A stretch of 64,000 nt of DNA from contig NC_017167.1 of NCBI RefSeq assembly GCF_000219875.1, forward strand, positions 848,765-912,764, given 5' to 3'. This stretch comes from Alicyclobacillus acidocaldarius subsp. acidocaldarius Tc-4-1. Its GTDB lineage: Bacteria; Bacillota; Bacilli; Alicyclobacillales; Alicyclobacillaceae. A model generated the notes under the pieces. That model was not told where the DNA came from. It saw only the letters and a list, made by a program, of their open reading frames with translations, and ran no database searches. The translations under genes were made by a program, and so were the position numbers. This document shows, in pieces, positions 24,855 through 33,375 of this stretch (position 1 is the stretch's first letter; each line of letters starts with the position of its first letter).

Positions 24855-25363
24855 CGGCCGCGTTCCACGTGATGTCGTGTTTGCAGGACGGCTTCACATT
24901 CTCCGTACGGGTCTTTGCACCCGTCATTCCAATTTCAGGATTTTTTCTCATGGGATCGCCAGAGGTGTCACCCGAGATCCTCGGGCCTGGAGCACCTGGG
25001 TTTCTCTTCGATCTCGGACGTGCCCTCATCCACCACGTACCTCTGTCCGTCGCTCCTGTGGCCATCATGATTGTGCTGGTCGGCGTGATTGCAGGCCTCG
25101 ATGGGTCTGGGTTTTCTGGACTCGTGCTCGTGGGTACGCTCGCCCAGGCGCTCGGTCAGCCCATCGGCGCGAACGTCGCGATGCTTGCAGCGCTGGGACA
25201 GATGGGCTCCGTGTGGAGCGGAGGAGGAACATTAGTGCCGTGGGGCGTGTTGGATATCGCCGGCGTCACCGGTTGCGACCCCGAACTCTTGACGCGGCGC
25301 AATTTTCTACCGGTCATGTGTGGCCTGGCAGCAGCTACGGGTCTCGCCATCGCGCTTGCGTAG
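24855..25363 (+). pseudogene. 3' fragment of a membrane transporter gene
   Basis: The frame is open from the transposon edge and codes for about 169 residues with at least four membrane helices (stretches containing FAPVIPISGFFLMG, PVAIMIVLVGVIAGLDG, LAALGQMGSVWSGGG and VMCGLAAATGLAIALA). The Gly/Pro-rich helical pattern resembles the end of ion or organic-anion permeases, but I do not recognise the exact family. No ribosome site precedes an in-frame start near GTG 24869, so it is probably not expressed as a protein. It belongs with the 5' fragment at 22947. Confidence 0.55.
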
Positions 25364-25506
25364 CCGGGATCTTTTGTGTTCACCAGGGGTACATTTTACG
25401 TTCGAGTCGGTCTGGACATTTCCTAAGATTCCGTTCATATTGAAACATAGCATCCCTTCGATGGGTCTTAGATAGAGATTTCACGGAGTGGCGAGGAGAT
25501 GAACGA

Positions 25507-27108
25507 ATGAACTACGTGTATTTGCTTGATACCACGCTGCGCGACGGTACCCAGGGCGAGGGCGTCAGCCTGACGGTCGCCGACAAACTCAAGATTGCAG
25601 AAAAGTTGGATGATCTCGGCGTCGCCTACATCGAAGGCGGTTTTCCGGGAGCAAATCCGAAGGATGAGGAGTTTTTCCGAGCCGCGAAGTCGCTTCACCT
25701 CAAGCACGCGAAGCTCACGGCATTTGGCTCGACACGCCGTCCCGGCGTCCGCGTCGAGGATGACGCGGGTGTGCGGGCCGTGCTAAACGCTTCGACGCCC
25801 GTCGTCGCGATCGTCGGGAAGGCCTGGGATTTTCACGTCACGGAGGCCCTCCGCATCGATCTCGACGAAAACCTCGCGATGATCCGGGATACCGTGCGTT
25901 ACTTGAAACAGCACGGCCGCGAGGTCATCTTCGACGCGGAGCACTTTTTCGACGGATTCAAGCGAAACCGAGCGTATGCGCTCGCGACGGTTCGGGCGGC
26001 GTGGGAGGCCGGCGTGGACTGGGTGGCGCTTTGCGACACCAACGGCGGGAGCATGCCGCATGAGATCCACGAGGTGGTGGCCCAAGTCATTCAGGAAGTG
26101 CCAGTTCAAGTCGGCATTCACACGCATAACGACTGCGAACTAGCGGTGGCCAACAGCCTCGCCGCAGTTCAGGCGGGTGCCCGGATGGTGCACGGAACCA
26201 TCAACGGCATCGGGGAACGCTGCGGGAATGCCAATTTGGCCTCCGTGATTCCGAACCTTGAGCTGAAGCTCGGGTATCCGTGCCTGCCTTCCCGCGATCA
26301 CCTGCGGCTGTTGACGCCGGTGGCCCGGTTTGTTGGGGAAGTCTGCAATCTCGTGGCGCACAGTTACCAGCCATTCGTCGGACACAGCGCATTCGCCCAT
26401 AAGGGCGGCATCCACGTGAGCGCCATCCAGCGAGATCCCGAGACGTATGAGCACATTCCACCGGAAGTCGTCGGCAACGAGCGCCGTGTGCTCCTGTCCG
26501 AGTTGTCGGGCGTCTCGAACGTCTTGGCGCAGGCGCAGGCGTTCGGCATTCCCACGGAGGGACGCGAGACCGAGCTCAGGCGTTTGCTTGAGCGCATCAA
26601 GCAGATGGAGCACATGGGGTATCAGTTCGAAGGTGCCGAGGCGTCGCAGGAACTTTTGTTTCGTAGGGCCCTCAACGATTTCAGACCGCCTTTTCAAGTC
26701 CTTGCTGTGCGCGTGGATACCGACGTGCAACGCCAAGGCGAGGCGACATCTCAGGCCATCATCAAGCTCGAGGTGGACGGGGAGATCGTCCACACCGTGT
26801 CCGAGGGCAACGGCCCGGTCAATGCGCTTGACGCGGTGCTGCGCAAAGCGCTCGCCCCCTATCGTCCCGAGATCCGCCGCATGCATCTCACGGACTACAA
26901 GGTCCGCGTGTTGGACGAAAAGGATGCGACGGCGGCGAGAGTGCGCGTGCTGATAGAGTCGACGGACGGCGATCACGTCTGGCGGACCGTGGGCGTATCG
27001 GAGAACGTCATCGCGGCGAGCTGGGAGGCGCTCGTCGACAGCATCCAGTACTACCTGGCGCTCGTGGTACCGAGTCAGCCCTGGTCGAGGCTTGAAACAA
27101 TTGGATGA
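25507..27108 (+). CDS. cimA: (R)-citramalate synthase
   Basis: 533 residues of the DRE-TIM family. LLDTTLRDGTQGEGVSLT is the catalytic loop, GIHTHNDCELAVANS supplies the metal-binding histidines, and GERCGNANLASVIPNL is typical. The C-terminal allosteric LeuA domain is complete. The length and the segment AHKGGIHVSAIQRDPETYEHI match the CimA type rather than isopropylmalate or homocitrate synthase. It condenses acetyl-CoA and pyruvate to citramalate, the threonine-independent entry to isoleucine. ATG 25507 follows GAGGAG. Its stop overlaps the next start (ATGA), so the MFS gene is coupled to it. Confidence 0.93.
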   Translation: MNYVYLLDTTLRDGTQGEGVSLTVADKLKIAEKLDDLGVAYIEGGFPGANPKDEEFFRAAKSLHLKHAKLTAFGSTRRPGVRVEDDAGVRAVLNASTPVVAIVGKAWDFHVTEALRIDLDENLAMIRDTVRYLKQHGREVIFDAEHFFDGFKRNRAYALATVRAAWEAGVDWVALCDTNGGSMPHEIHEVVAQVIQEVPVQVGIHTHNDCELAVANSLAAVQAGARMVHGTINGIGERCGNANLASVIPNLELKLGYPCLPSRDHLRLLTPVARFVGEVCNLVAHSYQPFVGHSAFAHKGGIHVSAIQRDPETYEHIPPEVVGNERRVLLSELSGVSNVLAQAQAFGIPTEGRETELRRLLERIKQMEHMGYQFEGAEASQELLFRRALNDFRPPFQVLAVRVDTDVQRQGEATSQAIIKLEVDGEIVHTVSEGNGPVNALDAVLRKALAPYRPEIRRMHLTDYKVRVLDEKDATAARVRVLIESTDGDHVWRTVGVSENVIAASWEALVDSIQYYLALVVPSQPWSRLETIG

Positions 27109-28496
27109 AAGCGCGACAATGGAAGGCGAACATCGACGCGACGCGGAGCGCCGAAGCCCAAGCCCTGGCTCGGCGCTTCAGCTCTGAGTGGGGGGTGCCG
27201 GTGGAAGCATCGGGTGCAGAGCGCGCCAGGGACCGACGTGGACGCCCAGTGTCCTGGCAACGGACGCTTTGGACGATGTGCGCCGTGCAAGCCATCATGA
27301 TGATGGCCTTTTCGAGTATGAACCCGTTTCTGGCGCTTTTCATCAGTCAGCTAGGCGTCCACAACCCGCGCGCCGTGGATCTCTGGGCTGGAGCCGTGGC
27401 AAGTGCCAACTTCCTCATGTCGGCCATCATGTCCCCCGTGTGGGGATCCGTCGCGGATAAGCGCGGCAAGAAGCTAATGGTGATGCGGACTACCCTTGCC
27501 ATTGCCATTGCCACCAGTCTGATGGGATTGTCCCGGAACGTGTATGAGCTTCTTGTCATCCGCATGTTGCAGGGGGCGTTCAGCGGGTTTTCGGCGTCTG
27601 CCAACGCGCTCGTCGCGAGCACGATTCCGGAGGAGCGGCTGGGATTCGCACTGGGATGGCTTTCGACATTCGCCATGGTCGGGAGCCTCGTCGGCCCCCT
27701 TTTGGGCGGCGTGCTCGTCGACGCATTTGACCATAACTATCGCATGGTGTTCTATCTCACGGCGGCGTTCGCCACCACTGCGTTCCTCTTGACCTGGACA
27801 ATGATTCGAGAGCCGAAAACATCGTCTGGCGAATCGAATGGCATGGGCCGGCGCATGGGGCTCATTGCCCAGTTCAAGGCTGTGCGAGACCTCCGCAGCG
27901 TTCAGGTGATGTTTTTCGTCCTCTTTGCCGCTCAGTTCTCGGTCATGAGCGTACAACCGGTTCTTCCGCTGTACATCCGGGAGCTCGTTGGACGGGATCC
28001 GCAGCTGTTCGGCGTGATCGGCACGCTTTCCGGTGCATGCTTCGCCGTGACAGGCATCGCGGATCTGATCTTCTCTCCGTTTCTCGGCAAGCGAAGCGAC
28101 CGGATCGGTTACCGCAAGGTGTTGTCGATCTCGCTGGTCGGCGCCGCACTGTGCTACATTCCGCAGGCCCTCGCGCCGAACGTGTGGGTGTTTATGCTTG
28201 GACGGTTCCTGCTTGGGGCGTTTATCGGCGGCATCTTGCCCACCGCGAACGCGCTCGTGGGCCGCATGACGCCCAAGGAGATGCGAGGGCGCGTCTATGG
28301 ACTCACGGCCAGTTCCACCTTCCTCGGCAGCTTTGCCGGTCCCCTCATCGGGGGAGCTGTGTCTGCTGGATTTGGGATTCGCGTCATGTTGGCGGCGGTG
28401 ATCTTGCTCTACTTGGCCAACTTTGCGTGGGTGCGCTTGAGAGTCTGTGAGTGGCGAGAAGGCGAGGGCGGGCATTCGGCGGATAACGGGCCGTGA
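27105..28496 (+). CDS. MFS efflux transporter, MdtG/YqjV-like
   Basis: 463 residues with twelve predicted helices after a 45-residue basic cytoplasmic N-terminus. The motif-A loop is GSVADKRGKKLMV, and the equivalent in the second half is GKRSDRIGYRKVL. NALVASTIPEERLGFALG and NALVGRMTPKEMRGRVYG are typical of the drug:H+ antiporter DHA1 group. The overlap with cimA (ATGA) suggests cotranscription, although a functional link between isoleucine synthesis and this exporter is not evident. The long N-terminus may mean the true start is downstream, but no better ribosome site was seen. Confidence 0.88.
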   Translation: MKARQWKANIDATRSAEAQALARRFSSEWGVPVEASGAERARDRRGRPVSWQRTLWTMCAVQAIMMMAFSSMNPFLALFISQLGVHNPRAVDLWAGAVASANFLMSAIMSPVWGSVADKRGKKLMVMRTTLAIAIATSLMGLSRNVYELLVIRMLQGAFSGFSASANALVASTIPEERLGFALGWLSTFAMVGSLVGPLLGGVLVDAFDHNYRMVFYLTAAFATTAFLLTWTMIREPKTSSGESNGMGRRMGLIAQFKAVRDLRSVQVMFFVLFAAQFSVMSVQPVLPLYIRELVGRDPQLFGVIGTLSGACFAVTGIADLIFSPFLGKRSDRIGYRKVLSISLVGAALCYIPQALAPNVWVFMLGRFLLGAFIGGILPTANALVGRMTPKEMRGRVYGLTASSTFLGSFAGPLIGGAVSAGFGIRVMLAAVILLYLANFAWVRLRVCEWREGEGGHSADNGP

Positions 28497-30161
28497 TGCC
28501 GGGAAACCTGGAGAGGAAAACAATGGATTGGCCTGAGATCTGTAGCACAGGACGAGGAGGATGGCGGTGAATCGAGCGAACGGTCAGCCGGAGGCGCTTC
28601 GCCTTCCGCACGACGCAGCTTCTCGCCGCGCGATGGAAAAGTCGTACGAAGACGAGAGCCCTTTCGAGTTGCGGAACGAGCTCCTGGCGCTCGCGCGGCG
28701 TCACGACGAGAAGCGAGCCCGGGCGATGCTCGATGCGGCGCGCGGCAACCCCAACTAGATTGCGGCTGCTCCACGCGACGCGTTTTGGTGTATTGGCCAG
28801 TTCGCGCTGGAAGAGGCGAGGCGCGTCTGGCAGGAGGGCGATCTCGCCGGTATGCCGCATCCAGACGGGATCGCCCGACGGTTTGACGATTTCGTGCAGC
28901 GCTACGCAGAAACGCCTGGCTGTCAAGTGCTCCTCGAGTGCCTGGATGCGGCCGCACAGCGCGGCCTCGACCGCGAAGAACTCCTGTACGAACTTGTGGA
29001 CGGCGCCACAGGCGACAACTATCCCACGCCTGAACGCATGCTGCCGTATGTGGAGCGCGTCCTCGCCCACTATCTCAGCGAGGAGATCTGCGGAGGCCGT
29101 GTTCAACCGGCCGACTTGCAGCTGTTTGCCACGGAGGGCGCGACGGCCGCGATGTGTTACGTGTTCGATTCGCTCGCGGCGAACGAGCTCTTGTCACCTG
29201 GCGCGAAGGTCGCCGTGATGGTGCCCACTTTTCCGCCGTACGTGGAGATCCCTGCGCTTGACAGGTACCGGTTTGACGTGATCGAAATCCGGGCAACCGG
29301 TCGCAATCCAGGGGGCGAACCCACTTGGAAGTATCCACCAGACGAGCTCCGCAAGGTCGCGGATCCATCCGTGCAGGCACTGTTTCTCGTCCATCCATCC
29401 AATCCCCCGTCCGTTGCCCTCAGCCACGAGACGCGCGAGACGTTAGTGGATATCGTCCGCCGACACAACCCCGATCTCATGATGATCACGGACGATGTGT
29501 ATGGCACATTCGTCGAAGGTTTTCGATCGCTCGCCGCGGAACTCCCCGAAAACACGCTGCTCGTGTACTCCTTGTCAAAGCACTTCGGCGTGACAGGCTG
29601 GCGGCTGGGCGTCGTCGCTCTGCACCGCCAAAACGTGTTTGACAAGCGCCTTCAGCGACTGCCCGCTCAAGCGCGTGCTCGCCTCGGCGCGCGGTATCGG
29701 ATCCTTTCGCGCGAGCCCGACGGGCTTCCCTTCATCGACCGGATGGTGGCCGACAGTCGTCAAGTCGCGCTCAACCACACTGCGGGGCTGTCGGCGCCTC
29801 AGCAGGTACAGATGGCGCTCTTCGCGCTCTACGCCTTGACCGACCGCGGTCAGCGGTACAAGGCTCAGGTACGCGCTATCTGCCACAGGCGGATGGCACG
29901 CCTGTACCAGGCGCTTGGGGTCGAGATGCCCCACATTCCTCTCTGGACCGAGTACTACACCGAGGTCGATGTCGTCGCGCTCGCGCGGAGGCGGTACGGG
30001 GACAAGTTTGTCGAATATCTGCAGGCCCAGTACGAGCCGGTCGACATCCTCTTTCGCCTGGCTGAGTCGTCGGGCATTGTCTTGTTGAACGGCGGTGGCT
30101 TTCATGCGCCCGCGTGGTCCGTGCGCGTGTCGCTTGCGAATCTGCCGGACGACGCCTACGA

Positions 30162-30326
30162 CACCGTTCTGCGATTCATGGACAAATGTCCACTTCTCGC
30201 TTCCTGCTTCTACGACCCGTGACTAGCAGCCGAAGGCCGCCCCGTCAGAGGGATCTCCACAGGCGTCACTTCCCGCGGAACTCGCGGTACTGATTCTCAA
30301 AAGATTTTTCGCTGCGTTGATGTCGC
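30162..30326 (-). ncRNA. Predicted omega RNA of copy 2
   Basis: Same layout as copy 1: the end of tnpB and the right-end segment, nearly identical in sequence. The guide would be the aspD flank read from 30161 on the minus strand, TCGTAGGCGTCGTCCGGCAG. It targets the empty aspD allele. The call is by analogy with characterised TnpB systems. Confidence 0.5.
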
Positions 30327-31374
30327 GGTCATGCCGCGTGCTGCACGCCGGGCACGTCCACTCCCGCGCCGACAATGGCAGCTCGCTTATCACGTACCCG
30401 CACGCCGAGCACGTCTTGCTGCTCGCGTAAAACCGTGGTGCCACGATGAGTTCCGAGCCATACCACGCACACTTGTACGTCAACATTCGCCGAAACTCGC
30501 CAAAACCCACGTCCGAAATGGCTCGCGCCAACGCTCGATTCTGCACCATGCCTCGCACATGCAGGTCTTCGATGGCGATTGCTCGCTTGGTTTTCGCGAG
30601 CTCCGTCGTCACTTTGTGCAAAAAGTCCTGACGTATGTTGCGGATCTTCCGGTGCAGCCGAGCAAGCGCCAGCGCCGACTTCCGCCGATTTCGCGAGCCT
30701 GGTTTCTTTCGGCTATGCCGCTTCGATAACCGCCTTAAGCGGCGAAGGTATCGGGCGAGCGGCTTTGGCGCCTCGATTTTCGTCCCGTCAGACAACGTCA
30801 AAAACCACGAGACCCCCAGATCCACATCCACCGGCTCGCCCGAAGGTGGAACAGGGTCCGGAATCTCCGTTTCTGCCGACAAACTCACATACCATCGGTC
30901 CGCCTCCCGCTTGACCGTCGCCGACAGGATTCGGCCTTCGACATGCGGTTTTTCTTTCAGCCGAATCCGCCCGAGCCGAGGCAGTTGTATGGCGTTGTCC
31001 AAGACGCGAATCGAACCCGTCAGGCGAAATGAATCGTCGCGCCCTTTTTTCTTGAAGCGAGGGAATCCGACCCTGCGTCCCTCCTTCAACCCGCGAAAAA
31101 AGTGTTGAAACGCGCGATCCAAGTCCCGCAGCGCTTCCTGCGGGGCGCATTTGGAGACCTCGTACATCCACGGGAAGTCGGTTTTCTTCAGGCGGTTGAG
31201 TTCCCGATGCTGTTCGATGGCGTTCGTGCTTTGCCCCGTCTCTTCATAGAGCGCGATGCGTCTGGCAAGCCCCCAATTGTACGCAAATCGGGCCGCACCT
31301 GCGTGCTTGGCAAGCAGGCTCCGTTGCATCCGATTCGGCGCCAACTCATACCGATACGCCCGATGAATCTTCAC
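30223..31374 (-). CDS. tnpB: TnpB RNA-guided nuclease, copy 2
   Basis: 383 residues, differing from copy 1 at about three positions (AIAIEDL instead of AIAMEDL, LSAREW instead of LSVREW, SDGAAFGC instead of SGGAAFGC). The RuvC Asp, Glu and Asp residues and the four zinc cysteines are intact. Since tnpA of this copy is frameshifted, this element may move only with TnpA supplied by copy 1, while its TnpB may still act in retention. Confidence 0.92.
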   Translation of the reverse strand: MKIHRAYRYELAPNRMQRSLLAKHAGAARFAYNWGLARRIALYEETGQSTNAIEQHRELNRLKKTDFPWMYEVSKCAPQEALRDLDRAFQHFFRGLKEGRRVGFPRFKKKGRDDSFRLTGSIRVLDNAIQLPRLGRIRLKEKPHVEGRILSATVKREADRWYVSLSAETEIPDPVPPSGEPVDVDLGVSWFLTLSDGTKIEAPKPLARYLRRLRRLSKRHSRKKPGSRNRRKSALALARLHRKIRNIRQDFLHKVTTELAKTKRAIAIEDLHVRGMVQNRALARAISDVGFGEFRRMLTYKCAWYGSELIVAPRFYASSKTCSACGYVISELPLSAREWTCPACSTRHDRDINAAKNLLRISTASSAGSDACGDPSDGAAFGC

Positions 31375-31934
31375 GTTTGAAAACCTCCAAAGCGCGCTTG
31401 GCGCGGTGACGAGCGGAACGTCGCCCGTACAACCGCGCGCAAAACGACGTGAGGACTTCGATCATGTCTTGCACCAAGTCGTCCTTGACCTCGCCTGGCT
31501 CCACGACGAGGATTCGTCGGCCTTGAGCCGCCAAAGCCGCCTCGACGTATTCAAACCCGAACCGCATGAGCCGATCCCGATGCTCCACCACAATCGTATG
31601 GGCATTTGGATCGGACAGTAGTTTCATGAGCTTCGGTCGATGTCCGTTGAGCCCCGAGCCGATTTCCGTGACCGCCTTGACCACGACAAGCCTCTGTTCC
31701 GTTGCAAATTCCATGAGTCGTGCGATTTGGCGATCCAAATCGGCTTTTTGATCGGCGCTTGACACGCGGGCATACAAGGCCACGGCATTCTCCGTGGAAG
31801 ACTCGGGTTCGTGAACAAGGATGGTGCCCGAAGGAGTTTGCTCAAAAGGCACGGGCATCCGGCCTTCTTTTTACCCAACGCCAGGCGGTCTTGTACGTGA
31901 TTCCATTCTTTCTTGCCCAATCATTGAGTTTCAT
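31346..31934 (-). pseudogene. tnpA: IS607 TnpA, copy 2, frameshifted
   Basis: Starts MKLNDWARKNGITY at 31934. A run of five T on the plus strand (31868-31872) replaces the four A found in copy 1 (23145-23148). This 1-nt insertion shifts the frame after the helix-turn-helix; the catalytic domain from MPVPFEQTPSG onward is intact in another frame. Several further substitutions separate it from copy 1 (GSGLNGHRP against GSGSTGHRP). It is probably inactive unless slippage on the A run restores some protein. Confidence 0.85.
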
Positions 31935-32140
31935 AGAAATGAAATACATCAAATGTACATGATTGTCCATCATTCAATGAGCAGTTCTCAGCCCTCGGAC
32001 GCGAACTCGTCTCGGCGCTCGACGCGTACGCGGAGGAATGGAGGCGCGGCGGGGGCGAGGCATGACGGCGCGCTCGATGTGTTTCGCAGGCACATGTCTG
32101 TTCGCATCCCCACACGGCATAAATTTTTAACGACAAACTC

Positions 32141-32170
32141 TTGCGATTAGGTTCGTCTAACTTGTAGAAT
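32141..32170 (+). promoter_or_regulatory. ftr1 promoter with DtxR/IdeR-like iron box in the spacer
   Basis: TTGCGA (-35, 32141-32146) and TAGAAT (-10, 32165-32170) are 18 bp apart. The spacer holds TTAGGTTCGTCTAACTT (32147-32163), which matches the DtxR/IdeR consensus (TTAGGTTAG-S-CTAACCTAA) at most positions, eight of nine in the left half. Repressor with Fe(II) bound here would block RNA polymerase. A further inverted repeat, TTGACT/AGTCAA, lies at 32184-32200 in the leader. Confidence 0.7.
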
Positions 32171-32234
32171 ACCTCCTAGAAAGTTGACTCCGGAAGTCAA
32201 GTATGCGGCGCCGCGGATCTAGGAGGATGTTGAG

Positions 32235-33230
32235 ATGTCCATCGCATGGCGGAATATTGGGTGGAAGAAGGCGCTCGTGTGGGCATGTGCTGCTGTCGTG
32301 ATTGCCGCGCTGGTCTGGCAGGGCGTGACGGCTGGCGGCAACCCGGATCCCACGAGCCATAACATCGGGCGAGGAGCGGCCATCGTCGATACGGGCATCC
32401 TCGTCTTTCGCGAGGGGTTGGAGACCATCTTGGTGCTCTCCGCCATCACGGCGAGCCTGATGCGGACCGGCCAAGGGTACTGGCGCCCCATCTCGGCCGG
32501 CGCAGGCCTCGCGTTTGCGGCGACACTGCTCACGTGGTTTGTCGTCGTGGGCATCATTGCTCTCGTGGGTCAGACGGCGCCTGAACTGTCCATCCAGGCG
32601 GCCACCGGGCTCTTGGCGATCATCGTCCTGCTCATCGTCATGAATTGGTTCTTCCACCGGATCTATTGGACTGGCTGGATCAGCTTCCACAACCGAAAAA
32701 AGAAGGAGATTATCGATCAAGCGGAGCGGGGCGCACAGGCGAGATCGCTCGCGTACCGAGGCCTTGTGGTGTTGGGCTTTACCTCGGTGTACCGCGAAGG
32801 GTTTGAAGTGGTGTTGTTCCTGCAGAACACGCGAATGCAACTGGGCTCGGGCGTGGTGGTGATTGGCGCCGGCATTGGCCTCGCGCTGACGCTCATGGTG
32901 GCCGTGCTCACGTTCTTCGCCCACCGAAAGCTGCCCTACAAGCGCATGCTGGTGCTGACGGGCGTCATGCTCGGGGTGGTGCTTCTCGTGATGGTGGGCG
33001 AACAGGTGCAGGAGATGCAGCTCGCGGGCTGGCTGCCATCTACGCCGCTCAACCTCGGTCTACCGGACTGGGCGGGGCTCTGGTTCTCCTTGTTCAACAA
33101 TTTGCAGAGCATCGTCGCCCAGGCCCTGGCGGCCGTCATCGTCCTCGGCTCTTACTTCGGCGCCCAGTACCTCCGCGTCTGGCGCCCGCGCCGCGAAGCT
33201 GCTCGCGAGGCGCAGGCGCTCTCCGAATGA
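32235..33230 (+). CDS. FTR1-family iron permease (EfeU-like)
   Basis: 331 residues with seven to eight membrane helices and both REGLE-type iron motifs: VFREGLETIL near residue 58 and SVYREGFEVVLFL near residue 180. FTR1/EfeU permeases take up iron in a ferroxidase-dependent way or as Fe(II) at low pH. No EfeO or EfeB homologue is next to it. ATG 32235 follows AGGAGG. The iron box in the promoter supports induction under iron limitation. A strong terminator follows, so it is monocistronic. Confidence 0.9.
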   Translation: MSIAWRNIGWKKALVWACAAVVIAALVWQGVTAGGNPDPTSHNIGRGAAIVDTGILVFREGLETILVLSAITASLMRTGQGYWRPISAGAGLAFAATLLTWFVVVGIIALVGQTAPELSIQAATGLLAIIVLLIVMNWFFHRIYWTGWISFHNRKKKEIIDQAERGAQARSLAYRGLVVLGFTSVYREGFEVVLFLQNTRMQLGSGVVVIGAGIGLALTLMVAVLTFFAHRKLPYKRMLVLTGVMLGVVLLVMVGEQVQEMQLAGWLPSTPLNLGLPDWAGLWFSLFNNLQSIVAQALAAVIVLGSYFGAQYLRVWRPRREAAREAQALSE

Positions 33231-33261
33231 GCTCAAGCTCCGGCGGCTTCGCCCAAGCCAA

Positions 33262-33293
33262 CACTCACGTCCAGCGCGTGGGTGCTTTTTTTT
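33262..33293 (+). terminator. Intrinsic terminator of the iron permease gene
   Basis: CACTCACG (33262-33269) pairs with CGTGGGTG (33277-33284), with one G-T pair and a 7-base loop, followed by C and eight T. Confidence 0.85.
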
Positions 33294-33375
33294 CGTGCAA
33301 CCCCGCTTTGCCGAGCCGCCTCCGACGGGCTCCTTATGTTACCATGAGTTCAGAGAAAGCTAGGAGGGAGAGGCC

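Larger units (their letters stand above)
30162..31989 (-). mobile_element. IS607-family element, copy 2, inserted in aspD
   Basis: 1828 bp, the reverse-complement counterpart of copy 1, one base longer because of an extra A in tnpA. The left end (CAGTTCTC on the plus strand, 31982-31989) abuts CCGAGGGCT read outward, similar to the CCGAGGGGCC beside copy 1. The shared CCGAGGG may be part of the insertion target or the TnpB adjacent motif. The aspD flanks rejoin in frame on either side, so the insertion point is clear to within two bases. Confidence 0.88.
28567..32065 (+). pseudogene. aspD: aspD, aspartate 4-decarboxylase, broken by an amber codon and an IS607 insertion
   Basis: Start GTG 28567 (or ATG 28561) after GAGGAGG. 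The frame reads RAMLDAARGNPN, then TAG at 28756-28758 where relatives have Trp, and continues in the same frame with IAAAPRDAFWCIGQFALEE. The PLP lysine lies in YSLSKHFGVTGWRLG. Coding runs to about 30161 (SLANLPDDAY) and resumes after the transposon at 31990 as ALGRELVSALDAYAEEW, ending at TGA 32063-32065. Joining the flanks restores the frame. The enzyme would make L-alanine and CO2 from L-aspartate, consuming a proton. Restart at ATG 28852 would give a protein lacking the first ~95 residues, ending with 20 residues coded by the transposon. It is most likely inactive. Confidence 0.88.

Noticed and set aside
28756-28758. Readthrough or pyrrolysine decoding of the in-frame TAG in aspD
   Set aside because: The replaced residue is a Trp, no pylT or pylS gene is seen here, and the gene carries a second lesion, so ordinary decay is more likely.
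24855-30161. Fixed inversion of the segment between the IS607 copies
   Set aside because: The two flanks of copy 2 both belong to aspD and rejoin in frame, so the present orientation is the original one at that end.
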